Below are positions 35,790 through 48,249 of a stretch of DNA of 64,000 bases, piece after piece (position 1 is the stretch's first letter; every line of letters starts with the position of its first letter). The stretch is from Tetrahymena thermophila SB210 (Eukaryota > Ciliophora > Oligohymenophorea > Hymenostomatida > Tetrahymenidae), in assembly GCF_000189635.1 (NCBI RefSeq), contig NW_002476162.1, positions 1-64,000 on the forward strand, given 5' to 3'. The position numbers and the translations under genes were made by a program. Under the pieces are notes generated by a model, which had not been told where the DNA came from, did no database searches, and worked only from the letters and a program-made list of their open reading frames with translations.

Positions 35790-37304
35790 ATGCAAAATCT
35801 ATAAGATGATAAAATTAACAATAGCTATAGCTCCTAAATATTAAATGAATATCATGAAACTACATATAGCTTCGAGGGTTTCGAATATTAATTAAAACAA
35901 TTCAACGAAAATGTAAATGATATCTTGATTTAGCAGACATAAAATGAATAATTATAATGTTACTAAGAAAACTTAAACAATCAATTTTCTGAAAATAATT
36001 CAATTTAAATGGAAGATTTTAATCTAATTTAGTTTCCATAAGGCTTAAATTATGAAAATTCATAATTAAATCCTATTTTTTTTGAGGGCTCTTAAGAATA
36101 TATTAATGAAAAAGATGTAAGCAATTAGTAGAACAAAACAGATTCACAAAAAATAATAAACAAAAGATAATCAAATAACAAATAAATTAAATACGAATCA
36201 TTTTTTATTACCAAAAATGCTCCTCAATCAGTTTTAGGCTTAAACAAGAAATTTTATCTGTTTTTGGATTAAATGATAGACTTAGATTATTTTGCTAATA
36301 TCAAATCTCCAAATGAATATATTTAAAACAACTGTTCAGTGTAATTAACAAAAGGTTTTAGATTTCTAAACAAAGTTTTACATAGAATTGATAATAAATA
36401 TATAGAAGTAGAGATAGAATATTTAGATAGATAAACTTAAAGTATCGACTATATAATATAAATTTTGAAATCATTAGGCAATCAAGACTTAATAAAATAT
36501 ATTAGCTGTTTATCAGAATTTCAGAAAAATATATAAAATTGCAAAAAATGTATTTAAAAGTAATCTCTCAAGTTAGATTTTATCTAGAATAGACTATAAA
36601 GAGAAAAAGCAGCAAATGAGAAATTCAAACAGTTAACTTCAAATCTAAATCCTACAAAACTTATATTTTACTAAAGATATTCTGTAAATTATGAAACTTT
36701 TCAATATGAATCGACAGTAGCAGGATATTCTCCTGCTTTTTATGAGGTTTTAAATAATGGGTCTTATCATTTTAAGGACTATCTATTAAAAAATGGTTAT
36801 TTTGATCCTATGTCTCCTCTATTTAGGCTAGGAGAATTCTTTTACAGAGTATGTTATTTTTCAAGTAACTTACCATAAGATATTAATGATGATATTAATA
36901 AATAGGCTAATTTGGAATTAATTACAGTAGATAATTATACATTTCCAGTGACTATGTAGCTTTCTCACCAATATCTAGAAAAAGATTTCGATATACAAAA
37001 TAATTTAGAATTTTAATTTTATGATCTGCTAGCAGTTTATGAATTTACTTTCAAAAGCTAATATATTTATAAAAGTTTAATTGAGGCAAGATAAAAGAAT
37101 ATAATAAATTCATGTATATCTGAAACAAATTTAAGTGATAATATTGATTTAGATTAAAAAGATTATGTATAAACTGAATTCTTTTAGAAATATTATTAAG
37201 ATGACATTTAAAACTTATTAAAAAGAGGTAATAAATGGAATAAAGTATGTGGTTTTTAAGATATTACTAAAAAAAAATTAAAGCAAGAAGAAAAAAGAGT
37301 ATGA
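35790..37304 (+). CDS. Family-2 protein, possible diverged PAS-like domain, copy 2
   Basis: A single-exon gene of 504 residues, paralogous to the gene at 27861 along its whole length. It shares the MQNLQ start, the FYLFLDQ-IDLDYF block, KFI/KYIEVEIEYL, LIFYQRYSVNYET, AGYSPAFYEVL, SPLFRL and LELITVDNYTFPVTM. Both are intact; the N-terminal 130 residues diverge most and the central and C-terminal parts least, which indicates constraint on the putative PAS-like region. It lacks membrane segments and catalytic motifs. It is convergent with family-1 copy D, repeating the arrangement of the first family-2 gene and copy C. Confidence 0.8.
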
Positions 37305-37659
37305 ATAATCAGATAATATAGTTTTTAAAAATATATTTTGAATATTCTTAATTTTATATAATATTAAAATTTTTATTTTAAATTTTTTATTGCATGCTTA
37401 CTTTTATAAAAAATTAAAATTTTTTTGATAACTTTATTCAATAAAAATTATTTTTAAAAATAGATTTAAAATGCTTGAATTTATGGTAAGTAATTACTAG
37501 ATTATTTATTAAATTTATAATAAAGTATTTATTTAATCATAAAAAATTCAAAAGAGATTATTTTTAAAAAATAATTTTTCATGAAAATGAATTGTTTTGT
37601 ATATAATTAAAATGCATATATAATTATTTTTATTTTTTTGTAAACAAAATTCTTAATTT
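37305..37659. other. Short convergent intergenic spacer
   Basis: About 355 AT-rich bases separating the 3' ends of family-2 copy 2 and family-1 copy D. Nothing else seen. Confidence 0.6.
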
Positions 37660-40532
37660 TCATGTTAAAGATGAATATATTCTTTTATCTATAGTACTCA
37701 TATTATTTTGAGTTTAACATTTTTTTATAAATTATTTTATCAACTAAGATTATTGTTCAATTTATAAAGAAATCGCAAGCTATTCTTCAAAGTAGCTCAT
37801 TTTAATATCTAGTAATAAAAAAAATTTTTATTATTAAAACAAACTATGAATTAATTTCATTACCTTGATTGGTTTTATTTTAAAGGTGATTTATGAAATT
37901 TCTTGAGCACCCAACTAATTACAAGGAAGCTAATTAATCCTTACTTAAAATTACCATTACAGCCTTCTTCAAAAACATTAATTCTTCAACAATTTTAGAA
38001 TAATCTGTTATATTATCAACTTATTAATCTATAAATTAAAGATCTTATTTTTCTAATCCTAAAGACTTTAAATAAGCATCCTTTTTGCATAGCCTATTTA
38101 TAAAATAAAAATTATAGTATTACAATAATCTAATAAACAAGGAAAATATATTAATTATTATTTTATTATCAATAGCTAAAGAAAATTACATACTTTAGAT
38201 ACTCTAAAATTAATATATACTTTTGCAAAAATTATATAAAAAAATTAAAAAAGTAAAAAATTATTTTAAAAATTTATCATATATCTAAAAAGATGAAAAA
38301 TAATATTTTTAAAGTGTCTAATTAGTTTAATATTATTAATCCCATTGAAAATTATAAATAATTGAAATTTTTTTATTTGCTTTTAGTTTTTTTGAGAGTT
38401 TCATCTAATAACCAAAAAATAAATTAAAGATTGTTTTTTATTTTAGAGAGATCAATTATTTATTGTTTAAAAACAATATAATAATGTCATTTAATGTTAA
38501 ATATAAAATTAATGGGGACATATATTTTGACATGTTCAATTTAATAATTTTTTTAATCTATTTAAAATAATTTTTAATAGATTTTGATTCTATTTTACAA
38601 ATGAATGTTATTTTTATTTTTTAAATTTGATTGAAATATTCTTCTAAAAAAATCTAAAGCTTTCAAATTTTGGAATTAAATCATATATTATTTTTTTTAA
38701 AAGTAAGTATTCATCTTTTCATCAATAAACATTATCAAAAACTATATTCTAAAAAATAAAACTGTATTTTGTTGGAAAAATATTCATATTTTTTAAAATT
38801 TATTTTAATAAGAAAGTTTAATATTAAAAAGGTAATTAATATACTTAAATTTGTATAGTTTATCTTTGATGATTTTAGATGCAGATTCAATTCCAAGTTC
38901 TTACATTATTAAATCTATTTTATTTTGCTATTTATTTTTAACTTTCCTTTATACGTCTTTTTAATCTTAGCCAATGCGAAAAGCTTTTGTTTCTTGTAAA
39001 AAAAGAGAACTATTTTTTTACAATTATGTCTTATTTAATTCTTCATTAAATTGTTAAAAAAATTCTTCTTCATTAATTCTAAGTGAGTTTTGCTTAGTTA
39101 GATAACTTGCAAAAGTACTATTTAAATTCAACTTGCATGAATTAAACTATTTTTTATTATTATTTGATTAAGAAAAAGGAGAAATTTCTTTCATCCTTTC
39201 TTCTTAATTTGTTTGAGAATTAACCAATGCAATTTATTAAATTTTTGTATTTGTACTTTCTTAAAATGCATCTCTTCCTTATCCTTTAACTCTACTAAAT
39301 TAACTTAAATTATCAAATTACTTTGATTTAAAAGAAGGAATATAAACAGAACCTGACACATTTTCTTAAAAATCTTCTTCATTAAAATGTTAGCTTTCTT
39401 AAATTTAAGATTTATTTTAAGATTCTTCTTCATCACCCAAATTATTTTCTTTTCCTAATATTAGTGAATAGTTATCTTAGAACATACTTTTTAATATAAG
39501 AACAAATAATTCTTATCTTATCAACCTCTGCGCAAAATACCTTCCGATTATTCCTAAGCACATTAATAGAGTAAACGCGCTATTACATTAAGCTAAAATT
39601 TAAGGAAGTGTAGGATATTAAATAGAAGTATATTATTTAAACTCATCTAGATTTATATGAAATTGAGTAAAATAGCTTAAACCTATAACATTCTGAATTG
39701 TCTTAGGGTCAAACATTTATGTATTTACTGTATATGATATTGGTGAGTTGAAAGTTTCTTAGGTCTATAAAATTGATCCTTATTTAACAGTAGTAGATTA
39801 TTACTATAATTTGATTTCTGATATTGCTATATTTGATGTTGAAACCAATAGAATTTAACTTCTATAGCATGTTTCAATTTACTTATTTGTTGTATTAAAC
39901 TAGGATACTTAGATTTATACCTTTAGATAAGTTGCTGGACTATTTAAGTATGCATTTATTTTTTCTAGGCTGGCACAGTTATCAGGTACAAATGTTTTTC
40001 TAATATCTGTATCTTAGCATTTATACAAAGAAACCATGACATATGAATAAATATTTTAGCTATTATCTAATGCGATTGTGTAATTTGAAGGTACATTTGA
40101 GAAATCTAAACAATTATAACCAGCTAATTTAGGATCCTAACATTAAAAAGTTTTCAATCTCCAACTTTTTTAACCACTATTATCTTAGTAAACAAATTAA
40201 GCTATAGCTACAACATATGTCTTATTTTACTCCTTTTGAACTTAATCAATAGGGTTTAATCCATTTTAGCTCAATTAATATGCAAAGTAATCGTTCTTTA
40301 ATTCTACATTTATTTCATTTTTAGAAATAAACGTTTAGTTCTTAAATGTTGGGTCTATCTAATTATTAGCGAACTGCTATAATAGTTATATTAAATACAA
40401 AACTGTTATAGAGATTATTGATATAGTCAAAAGAGAGCCAATAAGTGTTCTTTTTCTAAGCTTCTACTTCTTAGAATTGAATTAAAATGTTTAAGAAAAT
40501 ATATCAATACTTTTTATTATAGATAGTAGCAT
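37660..40532 (-). CDS. Two-transmembrane ciliate family protein, copy D
   Basis: Three exons (38845-40532, 37864-38093, 37660-37808) give 688 residues. The start MLLSIIKSIDIF, the RKRTLIG entry to membrane segment 1, the ectodomain with conserved cysteines, segment 2 and the C-terminal helical module ending RIYSSLT are all present. Splice phases match copies A-C. The first intron is 751 bases (38094-38844), against about 80-107 in the other copies, so it has gained sequence since duplication; no gene or coding-like frame was seen inside it. Lineage-specific family of unknown function. Confidence 0.85.
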
Positions 40533-42168
40533 TTTTATTTATTAGTTATCTTGCTTTTTTAAAGAGTAATTATTTGAATGTTTTTTTGTTTTTTTTTTTC
40601 TTTTTTGTTTAAAATAATCAAAAATTCATTATATTTGCAAACTAAATAATTGATGAATTAAATAAAATTATATACAGTATATTTTTTAAATTAATCGATA
40701 AATTCAAGAAATTTACATTTATAGCCACAAGTTAATTAACCTTTATAAATTTTGATAAAATAATTCCTTTTTAAAGCTGCTTTATAATTTATAATACCAA
40801 AATTGAAAAAATATGTGATCAATACCCAAAAAATATTTTATTAAATTATGATATAATTGTCAAAATTCAAAATTTTAAGAATTACTTTACAATGAAAATT
40901 AAAATTATAGTCTTATAATTTAGCAAAAAAACAATAAGTAATAAATCTCTCAATATTAAGAAGAATTTTCTTTGATTAAGTAACATTAAATCACATTTTG
41001 TTAAATTAATTGATAATATTAAAATTGATTCCTACTAAATAAATTTTATATTAAAAATATTTATTTAATTTATAACATTGAAAAAAATTATATTTCTCTA
41101 TTAATTAATTGTGATAATTTTTTAAATATAAATAAATAGAAAATTATGTAGTTTGTTTATTTGTTTATTTTTTTGTCTGTTTGTTTCTTTGTTTGTTAAT
41201 AACTTCTTTATTGTTTAGAATGATAAATAAGCTTTTTTATTAACATCTATTAATGTTTAATTGATTGAAAACCAAAAAGTGTTATTTATTTTGTAATGCC
41301 AATTATTGAATCAAACCAGTTAAAAATTTTTGAAAAATTAATTAGTTAAGTCAATAAATTGACTAGCTTTTCTAAATTATTTGAATCAGATTCATATTTT
41401 TAATCCAATTAAATTTTTATAATACCAAAAAGTAATTTTACTAAAAATATGGCGTTTAATTTTAGTTTTTTGATTAAAGTAAAATTATGTTTTATTGGTT
41501 GATTATTTAATGTATACAAATATTAATCTAGGGTTAATAATAAAATTAAATTGATTTCAAAAAAAGTTAAAAAATTATTTGTATTTATATTTATTATTTT
41601 TACAATACTAAAGTGTAATAAAATTTCAACACAAGAAAAGGAACAATATGATTTATTTTTTTATTTAGTTATTCACATCTTATACTTATGATTAAATAAA
41701 TACTTTAATTATTTTACAAACGAATAATTTTCATTTTTAAATAAATTTATTTTTTTGTAAAAAATATTGAAAGAGACCATTTTTGCTGTTCTGATTAATT
41801 TAATTTATTAGAACATAATCTGTATAGTGAAAATTTTTACAATTAATTCTTCTAATCTGAAAAAAGCGATATTTTAATTCATAATATTTTCATCCAGTAT
41901 CTTAAAATTTAAAAAGTAGCTTTTAGTAAATATAATTTCATTATTTTATTATTGTGTTTCAAATTTCCATTTTTTGTTAACTTAATATTATTTTAAATAA
42001 AAACTAAATCGTAAAAACAAAAAAATTTTAGATTATTTATTTTAATTGTTACAAAAAGACAAGATCGTTGATAAGTTAAGTTATTTATTTATTTATTACA
42101 TATAATAATATAATTTAATTAATTAATATTATAAAATTTAATTTTAAATTAGTAAAGTAATTAATTTA
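40533..42168. other. Intergenic, AT-rich
   Basis: About 1.6 kb of AT-rich spacer containing TTTGTTTATTTGTTTATTT-like simple sequence at about 41150-41200. It marks the edge of the duplicated accessory block. No gene recognised. Confidence 0.6.
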
Positions 42169-43616
42169 TCACCCATCTTAAATAGGATCTATCCATCCAT
42201 CTTGCTTTTAATTATCTGTAAGTCTTTTTTTAGGCTCATCAGAAGTTAAATTATATTCCTAACTTAGTGTATAATCAGATTCTGAATAAATAGTAAATGA
42301 ATTACCACCTTAAGGATCAAATTAAATTAAAGGCCCTTAGAATTTTGTATCTTTTGATGCATAAGAGTATTTTTTGAGAATATCGAAATTGAATTATTAG
42401 CTTCTGATATTTTAAAACCTAGTAAAAGGTATTTTATTTGGCTCCTTATTAAATTAACTTATCATAGATATATCATATATATGTATAGTGCCTTCATCTT
42501 CACTTTTCTATTCATAAGTACTTATTAATCCAAAAGCAGTTAAGTCCTTCTTAAATTACATGTCTGTAATTATTTTAGGATATTTACCTCTGTAAAGAGT
42601 ACATTTGAGTTTACCTTTTTCTGTATCAAAAATTTTGATAATATTACCACCTTTTTCGCAGGCAGCTAATAGACTTCCATCATGACTTAAAACCATATTT
42701 GAAATATCAAATTCTCTTTATTCTAAAGATTATGGTGTAGAAACGCCTATTTCCTAATTAAAGTCAATTTAAACTGGGTTGTCATACCAAACATTTGTTG
42801 CTATAATCATTCCTTTTATTTTAAAGAAAATATTATCATTTTAAATATAATTTTTAATAATATAATTCTACCTTTATTTTTTGTTAAATAACAAAAGGTG
42901 AATGTGTCATAACGTTAGCTAGCTACAAATTTTTAAGGAGTAGATATATCTAAAATATATTTTAGTGGTTTTTTTTGCACTATGTCATACAAGACTAAAC
43001 GTTACTCGCTTGCAACTAAAAGGAATTCTCTCATATAACAAATTTATAGAATTGGCGAATAGAATTCATACTAACCTATTATTTGACTATTTTTTTAATC
43101 CCAAATATAAACTTTAGAATCAGGATATTATTTGTTCTTATTATCAGTGACTAAAGCACAAATATAAGTATCAAACATTAAAGAAACAAGCTTAATACCA
43201 CAATAAAAAGAGTTTTTTTCTTTTTCCATAATATATTTTTTATTTAACATTCCAACTTTTAATGATTCAGATGATTATATTCTCAACCCTTCTTCAGTTC
43301 CTATTGCTACAGTTTTTCCTGTTTACGAAAATGTAATTGCATATATCTTTGGAATATTTTTATGCAGAAATTCAGTGTCATCTGTTTCATCTGTCTATTC
43401 GTAGTTTTATGAATTTTCTATGAATTGCTATTACTATTCTATTTTATTTTTCTACTCTTATTTTGTAATGTTTTCATCTTATTTTGATTGCTATTTAGAG
43501 CTTTTTATATCAGATTTTTATTATCTAGGCTAGTTCAGCTATTTATTAGGATGTGTTTCATCATCCGAAAAGTTATCTATGACTTCAAAGCCTGAAACTA
43601 TATTTTACTTTTGCAT
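42169..43616 (-). CDS. PROPPIN (Atg18/WIPI-like) phosphoinositide-binding propeller
   Basis: Two exons (42872-43616, 42169-42812) encode 462 residues. An N-terminal Gln/Glu/Asp-rich region of about 90 residues precedes the propeller, whose repeats read AITFSQTGKTVAIGTEEGLRI, KVYIWDQ, then ILQICYMREFLLVASE with LVLYDI, and VLSHDGSLLAACEKGGNIIKI. This is followed by FDTEKGKLKCTLYRG (309-324) and GTIHIYDI. The FDT-x-GKL context and the position after it are those of the L/F-R-R-G motif that binds PI3P and PI(3,5)P2 in Atg18/WIPI proteins; here it reads LYRG, with one arginine lost. Family members act in autophagosome formation and endolysosome membrane dynamics. Weak lipid binding, or use of only one of the two lipid sites, is possible (inference). 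Confidence 0.85.
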
Positions 43617-44505
43617 TACTATTTATTTTGTGCTAATATTTTTTAAGTTTTGATGAAGATTTTCTGATATTAAATTCTAAACAATTTCAATAATAAAGAT
43701 TTATTTTTTCTAATCTGAATTGAATCTCTTAGTGAAATAAGAGTAAATTGAAAGGTAAAAAAGTAATTTTAATGAATAAATGATTAATCAATCAATGCAA
43801 CATTTAATATTTCTTTTATTCTTTTGATACATTTTTAAAGCAAAAAAGCAAAGAATTTGTTTGTATTTTAAATTCATATATTTATGTGCTAACAATTTTC
43901 TAAATGAATGCTTATTTTTTTGTTTTTATCTATTATTATTTTAAATAATATTCATAAAATTTAAAAAATTATCAAATAATGTAAAGCTTTTATTTTTAGT
44001 TCTTATTACAATAAAATGATACTGAAAAAAATAAATACGTTTTGAGCTAACGAAATACTTAATTGTAAAAAATGTAAAAAGTAGAACCAATAATAAATGT
44101 TATTATGATAAATATAAAGACATAAAATAATTTAAATTTATTATTTTATTAATTTATTTCAGAAAAATAATAAAAAATAATTTAGATGTCGCACTTTGAT
44201 AAAATTATAAAGTAATTTCTTTATTCTAAATTTATTCTAGTTTATTTATAAATTTGAAAAATGAAAACTTGTTTTATTTCGTTTAAGGATACATAAAATT
44301 TATTTATATTAATAATTTTTATTAAGGCTAAACAGATAGATAATTGGTAAGAAATCGTTTTTATTATTTATTTTAAATAATTATTAGCTTATTAGAATAG
44401 TGTTTAAATTTTTTATTAAATAAAAAGATAGATTATTTTCAAGTAATTTAACTAAAAAGGCATAAAAGTAATACATAGATAGAAATACATTTAGGAGATA
44501 CAAAC
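43617..44505. other. Divergent intergenic region
   Basis: About 0.9 kb between the divergent PROPPIN and B-box/WD40 genes; presumably carries both promoters. AT-rich, no other feature seen. Confidence 0.6.
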
Positions 44506-46505
44506 ATGATTGATTTAAAACCATTTAACTTTAACATAGAAGCGTATTGCTATAAGCATCCTTAGAAAAAGCTAGAATTTTTTTGTTTATCTAATGAAAG
44601 CTCTGAAAGATTATTTTGCTCTAACTGTATTTTAAAGGGACAGTTACCATGCAAATAATCTGATTTAATTGATATTGAAGAGTTCCTACTATCTTAAAAA
44701 TAGATTTTAGATACAAAGGGAATACATTCATATCCTGAAATAAATAAATATTTGTCTTAAAAGAAAAGAAGAGAAGTAGAATACCAATCAATTATCTAAA
44801 ATGAACTTTAAAAGTTTAGCGAATATGTAAATTTATTGCAAGAAAGAGTAAACAATGCTTTTAAAAATTTAAGAAAGATAGTTGAAAATGAGTTTGTTTA
44901 GAAAGAAAACTAATATATGTATTAATCAAATCAACTCATTTAAACAATTAATCAAAGCTTTACAGCTTCTCTTCTTGGCAACTATAAATCCTTTGAAGAG
45001 CTTTTAACTTAATTCGATTTAACTTCTTCTTTAGGTTTAAAGGATCTCGTTATTGCATTGATAGAGGTAAAAATAGCGTTTAATTTTATATGAAATATAA
45101 ATATTTTACAATTAAGACATATTTTTTTTTGAAAACTCTAACTAAATAGGATGAAAAGAACAGAATGGAATTATAAAATGAAGTTAAAAAGTAGTTTACA
45201 AGTGTTTAATCGCTTGAAAAATAGTTCATTTATGTTTCTGAAGATTAACTTTCTGAAATCGAGACTTCAATTAAGCAATTAGAAGAAAAGGTAGGAAATA
45301 CTCTAGCAAACATAGTTTTAACATTTAATACACAAGTAAATGACCTGGGCTTGGGAGAAGGTTCGCCAATGAATGTGTCTCACATAACGGGAAAAGACCA
45401 AACTCAACAATTCATGCTGAATGAATCTGTTTTAAATCAATCTGTTTTAATGAACCAAACTATAATTTAAATGCAAGAAAATGCACTATAAACAGTAAAA
45501 ATATCTGATATCAGGAAAATTGTTTGTAGTGCTGATTTTGTGAGTGGCCACACAAGGTAAATTAACTCAATATGCACTTATGGACCTAATAAAGTTGCAA
45601 CTGGTGGAGAAGATAATACCATTCGTTTGTGGAATTTAGAAACTATGGAGTGCTTACTTTGTTTAAGGGGTCACACTTAAGGAGTTCGTGATTTGATCTC
45701 TTTACCTAATGGATTTTTAGTTAGTGCAAGCTATGATAAATTAATAAAAATCTGGAATACTTCCTAAAGTTTAATCAATATGAATTAATCTATTTCGAGT
45801 CCTACAAACACCCCTAATGTTATTCAATAAGATTATAGCTCTTAATGCTTAGTTAAAACTTTGAAAGGGCATTTGAGTGGTGTAATATCCCTTTTATACC
45901 TAAGCGGCTAAATTCTTGCTTCTGGTAGTGCTGATTACACAATAAAAATATGGGATTTATAATCTGGTGAAGCTTTAAAGACTATTTCAGGTCATACAGG
46001 AGACATTTTATGCCTTTGCCAGCCCTTTAAAATTATACTTCCTAAAAGATACCCTGAATTTGCAGATTAAAGATGCTTGATTTCAGGTTCAAGTGATAAG
46101 ACAATAAAAGTTTGGAAATTAAATAAAAAAAATAATTAGGCTGTTTAAGTTAGAAATTTAGTAGGACACAAAGATTATGTTTAAACCTTAGTAATGCTAC
46201 CTGATGATTCCACTTTAGTTTCAGGTTCTCTTGATAAGTCTATAATGCTTTGGAATATTCATACAGGATAAAATATAGCTAAGCTTGATGGGCACACCTC
46301 TTTTATTACTAAACTTAACTTATATTCTGAAAGAGTTATTTTAAGTAGTTCTACAGATGGAACTCTTAAATTTTGGGATGTGAACATAAAAAGTTGTGTG
46401 CATACATTAGAAGGACATCAAGGTGCTGTAAATAACTTCTGCATTCTTCCTGATTAAAGCATATGGAGTGTAGGCTTTGATAAGAATGTTCATGTATGGG
46501 ACTGA
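44506..46505 (+). CDS. B-box-like zinc finger, coiled coil and seven WD40 repeats
   Basis: Two exons (44506-45066, 45150-46505) encode 638 residues. Cys15, His18, Cys27, Cys38, Cys41 and Cys49 form a B-box-like zinc site near the N-terminus. Residues about 75-270 are Glu/Lys/Gln-rich and helical, consistent with coiled coil. From about residue 345 there are seven WD repeats with clear GH...WD spacing (for example GGEDNTIRLWN, SASYDKLIKIWN, SGSADYTIKIWD, SGSSDKTIKVWK, SGSLDKSIMLWN, SSSTDGTLKFWD, VGFDKNVHVWD), enough for one closed propeller. The B-box plus coiled-coil plus propeller order parallels TRIM-type scaffolds but without a RING, so I would not call it a ubiquitin ligase. Probably a cytoplasmic scaffold; partner unknown. 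Confidence 0.88.
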
Positions 46506-47505
46506 TTGAGTTACTTGTTTGCCTACTTACTTACTTATTTATTTATTGGCTGAAAATAAACAAACCTTGAAAAAACTACATTATTTTTTAATCGTTAATA
46601 AAGCTTTGATTTTTGGTTAAGTGAATAATTTAATCAAATTTAACAAATAAAATAAAATATTTTAGTTTTTTCTTAATTTTTTTTGTGTACATTGCATTAA
46701 TTTTCTATCTTATTTTATTTACTGTAGATTTTGATTGATTTTTAGAAAAATAAATACTTTTTAGAAATTTGAAAATTTTATTATTTAGAAAAGCCTTTCC
46801 TCAAAAATTATTATTATTACAGTATTCAGCTAGAAATTTTATGGTATTTATATTCATTTAAAAAATTTTAAAAATAATATTTTATTTAAAAAATTTTGTA
46901 AGAAATATTAAGGTTTTTATATTAGTGATTTTCTTTAAATTATTTTTAGTTGGAATAATTATTTTTAATCAATTAAAGGAACATATTTTTTAAATGTAAT
47001 TGTTTTTATTTACTGACAATTTTTTAGTTAATTTTACTAAAAATTAATTAAATATACATAAAATTTCAAAGTATGATACAAATATCTATCATGATTTTGC
47101 TAAAAAAATGTTTGTGATAAAAATATATAGTAACTTCTCTAATTTTGCAAATTTAACAGATATATTTAGCTTGAAGTCAATTAGGATTTTGAGTAAAGAT
47201 ATATTTTTTGATCCTATTAAATTAGAAATCTAATCATAAAGTTAAGCCAAATTAGCTTTACATTTTTTGGAAATAATAATATTTATATAAAGCTTCATTA
47301 TTTTAGACAGTATAAGATTTAGGAATTAACATTTCTTTCACCTTTTGTTGATTAGATATTTATTTTATTATCAATTTAATTTTACTTGGATTCTTAAAAT
47401 TACTATTAAAATAAATTATTATTATTTTTAATAGTAAAAATTAGTAATTCCTTTAAATTTAGGAGAAGCAAATATATAATTAAATACATTTTTCTATTGT
47501 AAGAA
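46506..47505. other. Intergenic, AT-rich
   Basis: One kilobase between two plus-strand genes. No gene, repeat or structured element recognised. Confidence 0.6.
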
Positions 47506-48249
47506 ATGGTTGATTCTTATAAAGATAATACATTTGATGATTCTCATTTAAATAATTAGTCTATTGATTAGCATTATGACTTACCCTAGATCGCAATTTT
47601 AGGTGGATCTTTTGTAGGGAAGACAAGTATTTTTAATCAAATACTAGGACATGCTACTAATGAACCTTTAGAATAAGGCATTATCAACTAAAAATAAATA
47701 AAAATAGAAAAAAATGAAGAAGAAATAGAATTTAACTTGATGGATTTTCCTGGTTGCTTTGATTGCGATTAAATAATAATTAAGAGTATTGGATTTTTGC
47801 TAGTGTTTGCTGTAGACGATCGATAGTCTTTCCTCAAGATGCAAGATATATATCAAAAGATTTAACAAATTCATGGTAAATCAATACATAAAAAGATAAT
47901 TGTGATTGGAAATAAAAATGATTTACCAAAAAATGAAAAAGTTGTTAAAAAAAAAGAAATAGAAGAATTTTATACATAAAATAAACAAGAATATTGGAAA
48001 TTACCCTAAAAAAATTAAAATGCTGTTCAAGATATGTTCAAAAAGCTCAAAGAAAATATATGTAATGAAGCCAAGCTATCTCTAAGTAAATCTAATATAT
48101 TAAGTAAATCACTAACCGTAAACAGTCCTTATGGGACACATTTCATGACTCAAACTGGAGTATCAAAAAGTCATAAAAATTCAGTTGATAATAAAGATAG
48201 TAAACAAAAGAGTTACTGCTAAGAAAAATGTAATTGCAGCATATTTTGA
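47506..48249 (+). CDS. Small Ras-like GTPase with CaaX end and degenerate switch motifs
   Basis: A single exon encodes 247 residues. A ~28-residue acidic/Gln extension precedes the P-loop GGSFVGKT (33-40). The switch II aspartate motif reads DFPG (80-83) instead of DTAG, and there is no TAGQE. NKND provides guanine specificity, but no SAK motif follows. The C-terminal ~70 residues form a Ser/Lys/Asn-rich tail ending in three cysteines with a final CSIF, which fits a CaaX box for prenylation with nearby palmitoylation cysteines. It is therefore probably membrane-tethered with unusual nucleotide cycling. Its subfamily within the Ras superfamily cannot be told. The start was chosen as the first ATG with an A-rich leader. 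Confidence 0.82.

Noticed and set aside
18983-40532. Family-1 proteins as P2X-like ATP-gated channels
   Set aside because: Only the two-helix topology and a Cys-bearing ectodomain match. None of the P2X ATP-binding residues or disulfide pattern could be seen, so the identity is not claimed.
48034-48222. Short plus-strand ORF beginning MFKKLKEN
   Set aside because: Part of the CaaX GTPase read in the same frame and cut short by a TAA that encodes Gln.
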